This document shows positions 62,078-64,000 of a DNA stretch of 64,000 bases, in pieces; position 1 is the first letter of the stretch; each line of letters starts with the position of its first letter. Both the position numbers and the translations under genes were made by a program. The notes under the pieces are model-generated. The model was not told the DNA's origin. It ran no database searches and saw only the letters and a program-made list of their open reading frames with translations. This DNA is from Peptoniphilus asaccharolyticus DSM 20463 (GTDB taxonomy: Bacteria > Bacillota > Clostridia > Tissierellales > Peptoniphilaceae): the NCBI RefSeq assembly GCF_900176115.1, contig NZ_FWWR01000009.1, forward strand, positions 124,001 to 188,000, in the 5' to 3' direction.

Positions 62078-62596
62078 ATGTTTTCAATAGTAAATGTAGA
62101 TAAAAATTGGGGAATAGGCGCAGACAATGATATGCTGATACATTTAAAAAGCGACTTGGAATTTTTTAAAGAAACTACAATGGGGAAGATAGTTTTGATG
62201 GGAAGAAAAACTTATGAAACTCTTCCAGACAAAAAGCCATTGCCGGGGAGGCGAAATATAATTTTAACCAGAAGCGATATAAAGCCTGAAGGATATGAAA
62301 TTATACATACGCCTGAAGAAGCTATGGAGATATACTCAAGTGTTGAGCCTGATAATTTTGCAGTGATAGGCGGAGCGGAGATATATAAGATGTTTTTGCC
62401 ATATTGTGAAAAGGCAATAATAACCAAAACACACGTTGCTTTTGAGCATGTGGAGAAATATTTTCCGAATTTAGATAAAGAGATTGATTGGGAAATTGAA
62501 ACTGAAGGTGAAACTGTACACGATCCTCAAGTAGACTACCATATAGTTGTATATAAAAACAATAATATTAAAAAGTGGAATGGAATAGAGTTCTAA
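62078..62596 (+). CDS. folA: Dihydrofolate reductase
   Basis: A 172-aa DHFR that makes tetrahydrofolate with NADPH. MFSIVNVDKNWGIGADNDMLIHLKSDLEFFKETT contains the substrate and cofactor loop (acidic residue in the active site at the D/H-L position), GKIVLMGRKTYETLP and PGRRNIILTR bind NADPH, and AVIGGAEIYKMFLP closes the site. ATG 62078 follows AGGAG. Normal length. Trimethoprim sensitivity cannot be judged from sequence alone. Confidence 0.92.
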   Translation: MFSIVNVDKNWGIGADNDMLIHLKSDLEFFKETTMGKIVLMGRKTYETLPDKKPLPGRRNIILTRSDIKPEGYEIIHTPEEAMEIYSSVEPDNFAVIGGAEIYKMFLPYCEKAIITKTHVAFEHVEKYFPNLDKEIDWEIETEGETVHDPQVDYHIVVYKNNNIKKWNGIEF

Positions 62597-62602
62597 ATTA
62601 AA

Positions 62603-62640
62603 AGCTCCCTCTTTACTGTTTAGTAAGGAGGGGATTTTCT
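62603..62640 (+). terminator. Terminator of folA
   Basis: An imperfect long hairpin around CTCCCTCTTTACT and AGTAAGGAGGGG with loop GTTT, followed by ATTTTCT. Confidence 0.65.
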
Positions 62641-62851
62641 AATAAGTTACAGTAGAGAGAAATTTTAAAATTATAAAAGAAATGCTCAAACCAAATATTG
62701 GAAGTATTAGAATAAGTATAAATTTTAAAATTAATGAAATGACACTAATCTTTAAATATAGGCCTTTATTTTCATCTTCAGATAGTAGTGAATAAATTAA
62801 TCCGAACATAGGAAACGTAAAACATAGAAAAGCAATAAGTATATTTTTCAT
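62639..62851 (-). CDS. Small membrane protein
   Basis: A 70-aa hydrophobic protein, MKNILIAFLCFTFPMFGLIYSLLSED then about two more helices (ISLILKFILILILPIFGLSISFIILKF). Its ATG at 62851 is preceded by GGAGGC at good spacing, which supports it being real despite its size. No family recognised. It ends at the folA terminator and is convergent with folA. Confidence 0.55.
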   Translation of the reverse strand: MKNILIAFLCFTFPMFGLIYSLLSEDENKGLYLKISVISLILKFILILILPIFGLSISFIILKFLSTVTY

Positions 62852-62984
62852 AAGAGCCTCCTTTTTTAAATTTTATCACATTTTAAAGTGATTGATGCAA
62901 TTATTTAATTTGATAATTGGATATATAATCTGTTTTAAGATAGATCTAAGTTAGAAAAATTGGAGTCAAAAAGTTAAATTTTGT

Positions 62985-63013
62985 TTGATAAAATAAATCT
63001 GAAAGTATATAAT
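62985..63013 (+). promoter_or_regulatory. Promoter of the glutamine synthetase gene
   Basis: TTGATA (62985-62990), 17-bp spacer, TATAAT (63008-63013). Confidence 0.75.
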
Positions 63014-63025
63014 AAAAGAAAACAC

Positions 63026-63087
63026 CTCAAGATTTCGTCTTGGGTAATATTTTTTTTCATATTGGCATTGGTTATGCCAATTTTTTT
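63026..63087 (+). promoter_or_regulatory. Two-hairpin leader (candidate attenuator) of the glutamine synthetase gene
   Basis: Hairpin 1: CTCAAGA (63026-63032) with TCTTGGG (63038-63044), then TAATA and eight T. Hairpin 2: ATTGGCAT (63061-63068) with ATGCCAAT (63074-63081), then seven T. Both look like intrinsic terminators, lie within about 70 bases of the predicted transcription start and precede the gene. This suggests control by antitermination. Confidence 0.65.
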
Positions 63088-63123
63088 GTTTTTATGGGAA
63101 ATTTATTATAGTGGAGGAACAAG

Positions 63124-64000
63124 ATGAAGAATTTTGGAAAGATGACGTTTAATAAAGCACGTATGAAGGAAAGACTACCTCATTCAGTATATATGAAATG
63201 GAAAGAAGTAGTTAGGAACAATCTTGAATTGGACCGTGATACTGCTGATGCCATTGCTCATGCAATGAAAGAATGGGCTATTGAAAACAACGCTACACAC
63301 TATTCACATTGGTTTTTCCCATTAAATGGACTTACTGCTAAAAAAATGGAGGCTTTTGTAGATAGAACAGACAATGAACCTCTCATGCGTTTTTCAGGCA
63401 AGGAACTTATAAAGGGAGAGCCGGACGCATCTTCTTTCCCAAGTGGAGGTATAAGATCTACATTTGAAGCAAGAGGTTATACTTATTGGGACGTAACTGC
63501 AAATTCTTTTATAATAGATAATGTTTTATATATTCCAACTGTATTCGTAGCTTTTACCGGAGAAAAGTTAGACACTAGAGCTCCACTACTTACTTCAACT
63601 AACAGACTTTCTAAAATAGGTTCTGAGATTATGAATATGTTAGAAGAAGAACATACTTATAGAATGAGAGTTAAAGTTGGTCTTGAACAAGAATTTTTCT
63701 TAATTGATAGAGATTTATATAACAAGAGAATTGATTTAGCTTGTACAGGCAGAACTCTTTTTGGGGCAAGACCTCCAAAGGCTCAAGAGTTTGAAGACCA
63801 CTATTTTGGAATAATACCTGAAAGAGTTGAAAAATTCTATAGAGAAGTAGATGAGAAACTTTGGAGTTTAGGAATTTATTCAAAAACTGAACACAACGAA
63901 GTTGCTCCAGGGCAATTTGAAGTTGCTATACTATTTGAAAATGTGAACATAGCAGTTGACGACAACCAACTTTGTATGGACATACTTAAGTCAGTTGCCA
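63124..64000 (+). CDS. glnN: Glutamine synthetase type III (partial, runs off right edge)
   Basis: The first 292 residues of a GSIII (about 700 aa when complete), which makes glutamine from glutamate and ammonia. It starts MKNFGKMTFNKARMKERLP. ATHYSHWFFPLNGLTA and SSFPSGGIRSTFEARGYTYWD are specific to type III. RVKVGLEQEFFLID carries the metal-binding Glu and KTEHNEVAPGQFEVA the second metal site. ATG 63124 follows GGAGGA. Regulation probably includes the two-hairpin leader upstream. Confidence 0.93.
   Translation, partial: MKNFGKMTFNKARMKERLPHSVYMKWKEVVRNNLELDRDTADAIAHAMKEWAIENNATHYSHWFFPLNGLTAKKMEAFVDRTDNEPLMRFSGKELIKGEPDASSFPSGGIRSTFEARGYTYWDVTANSFIIDNVLYIPTVFVAFTGEKLDTRAPLLTSTNRLSKIGSEIMNMLEEEHTYRMRVKVGLEQEFFLIDRDLYNKRIDLACTGRTLFGARPPKAQEFEDHYFGIIPERVEKFYREVDEKLWSLGIYSKTEHNEVAPGQFEVAILFENVNIAVDDNQLCMDILKSVA

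Noticed and set aside
63026-63081. ANTAR-type antiterminator RNA before glnN
   Set aside because: Two hairpins are present, but neither has the hexanucleotide loop with A1 and G4 that defines the ANTAR target; kept only as an undefined attenuator.
1-64000. CRISPR arrays, tRNA or rRNA genes, prophage modules
   Set aside because: I found no regularly spaced repeats, no tRNA-like cloverleaf with a GTTCGA-type arm, no rRNA sequence and no phage structural genes in reading the window.

Overview
The window is AT-rich DNA (low GC) from a Gram-positive, strictly anaerobic, fermentative bacterium. The evidence is strong GGAGG ribosome sites, a CtsR operator, T-box, lysine and manganese RNA leaders, a 2[4Fe-4S] ferredoxin, a butyryl-CoA dehydrogenase/Etf cluster, a dehydratase activase, and a surface protein with GA-like modules and stalk domains. 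A Gram-positive anaerobic coccus of the Peptoniphilaceae (Parvimonas/Finegoldia type) is the best guess. This is inference, because no rRNA or other taxonomic marker is present.

Layout. 1-2858 (minus): xanthine-dehydrogenase-type molybdenum hydroxylase (FAD subunit cut by the window edge). 3276-4592: CorC/HlyC-type membrane protein, followed by a gene-poor stretch with a 105-bp tandem duplication. 5264-8438: YtrA-like regulator with ABC exporter and CPBP protein. 8479-9594: IS30 copy 1. 9732-13294: CtsR-controlled dnaJ-like/clpB heat-shock operon, then a frameshifted lipoprotein gene. 14075-17138: bcd-etfB-etfA with a Rex-like operator. 17193-24344: a large secreted papain-like/LRR/GA-module/stalk protein between two relics of a second IS30 type. 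24435-30350: murB, rapZ, fni, a DUF2207-like protein, trxB and a YibE/F protein. 30486-32023: T-box and serS. 32125-34968: Mn-type riboswitch and a frameshifted P-type ATPase. 35244-35414: a short ferredoxin gene. 35654-39907: giant acyl-CoA dehydratase activase.

39995-43278 is the most distinctive accessory locus. It has a lactococcin-972-like secreted peptide, its eight-TM membrane partner and an ABC ATPase, read from a promoter whose -35/-10 spacer contains a run of eight G, a classic arrangement for phase variation. 43637-47236: veg, ispE, a divergent racemase-like protein, a minimal zincin, a membrane J-protein and queH. 47286-48597 (minus): DUF5412-like protein and nnrD.

48668-59461 holds the aspartate family. 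asd is split by IS30 copy 2. hom, a CC-motif protein, a D-2-hydroxyacid dehydrogenase, rpiB and a GH26-like secreted hydrolase follow. Then comes a lysine-riboswitch operon lysC-dapA-dapB-ddh. 59612-61963: gltS, split by IS30 copy 3. 62078-64000: folA, a small membrane protein and a type III glutamine synthetase (cut by the edge) behind a two-hairpin leader.

The three IS30 copies are essentially identical and each lies between 4-bp direct repeats, so the element moved recently. Two of the three insertions break metabolic genes. Several genes are broken by single-A changes (13761-13766, 33187-33192, and eight extra A in IS copy 3). These could be real slippage or sequencing error and should be checked first.
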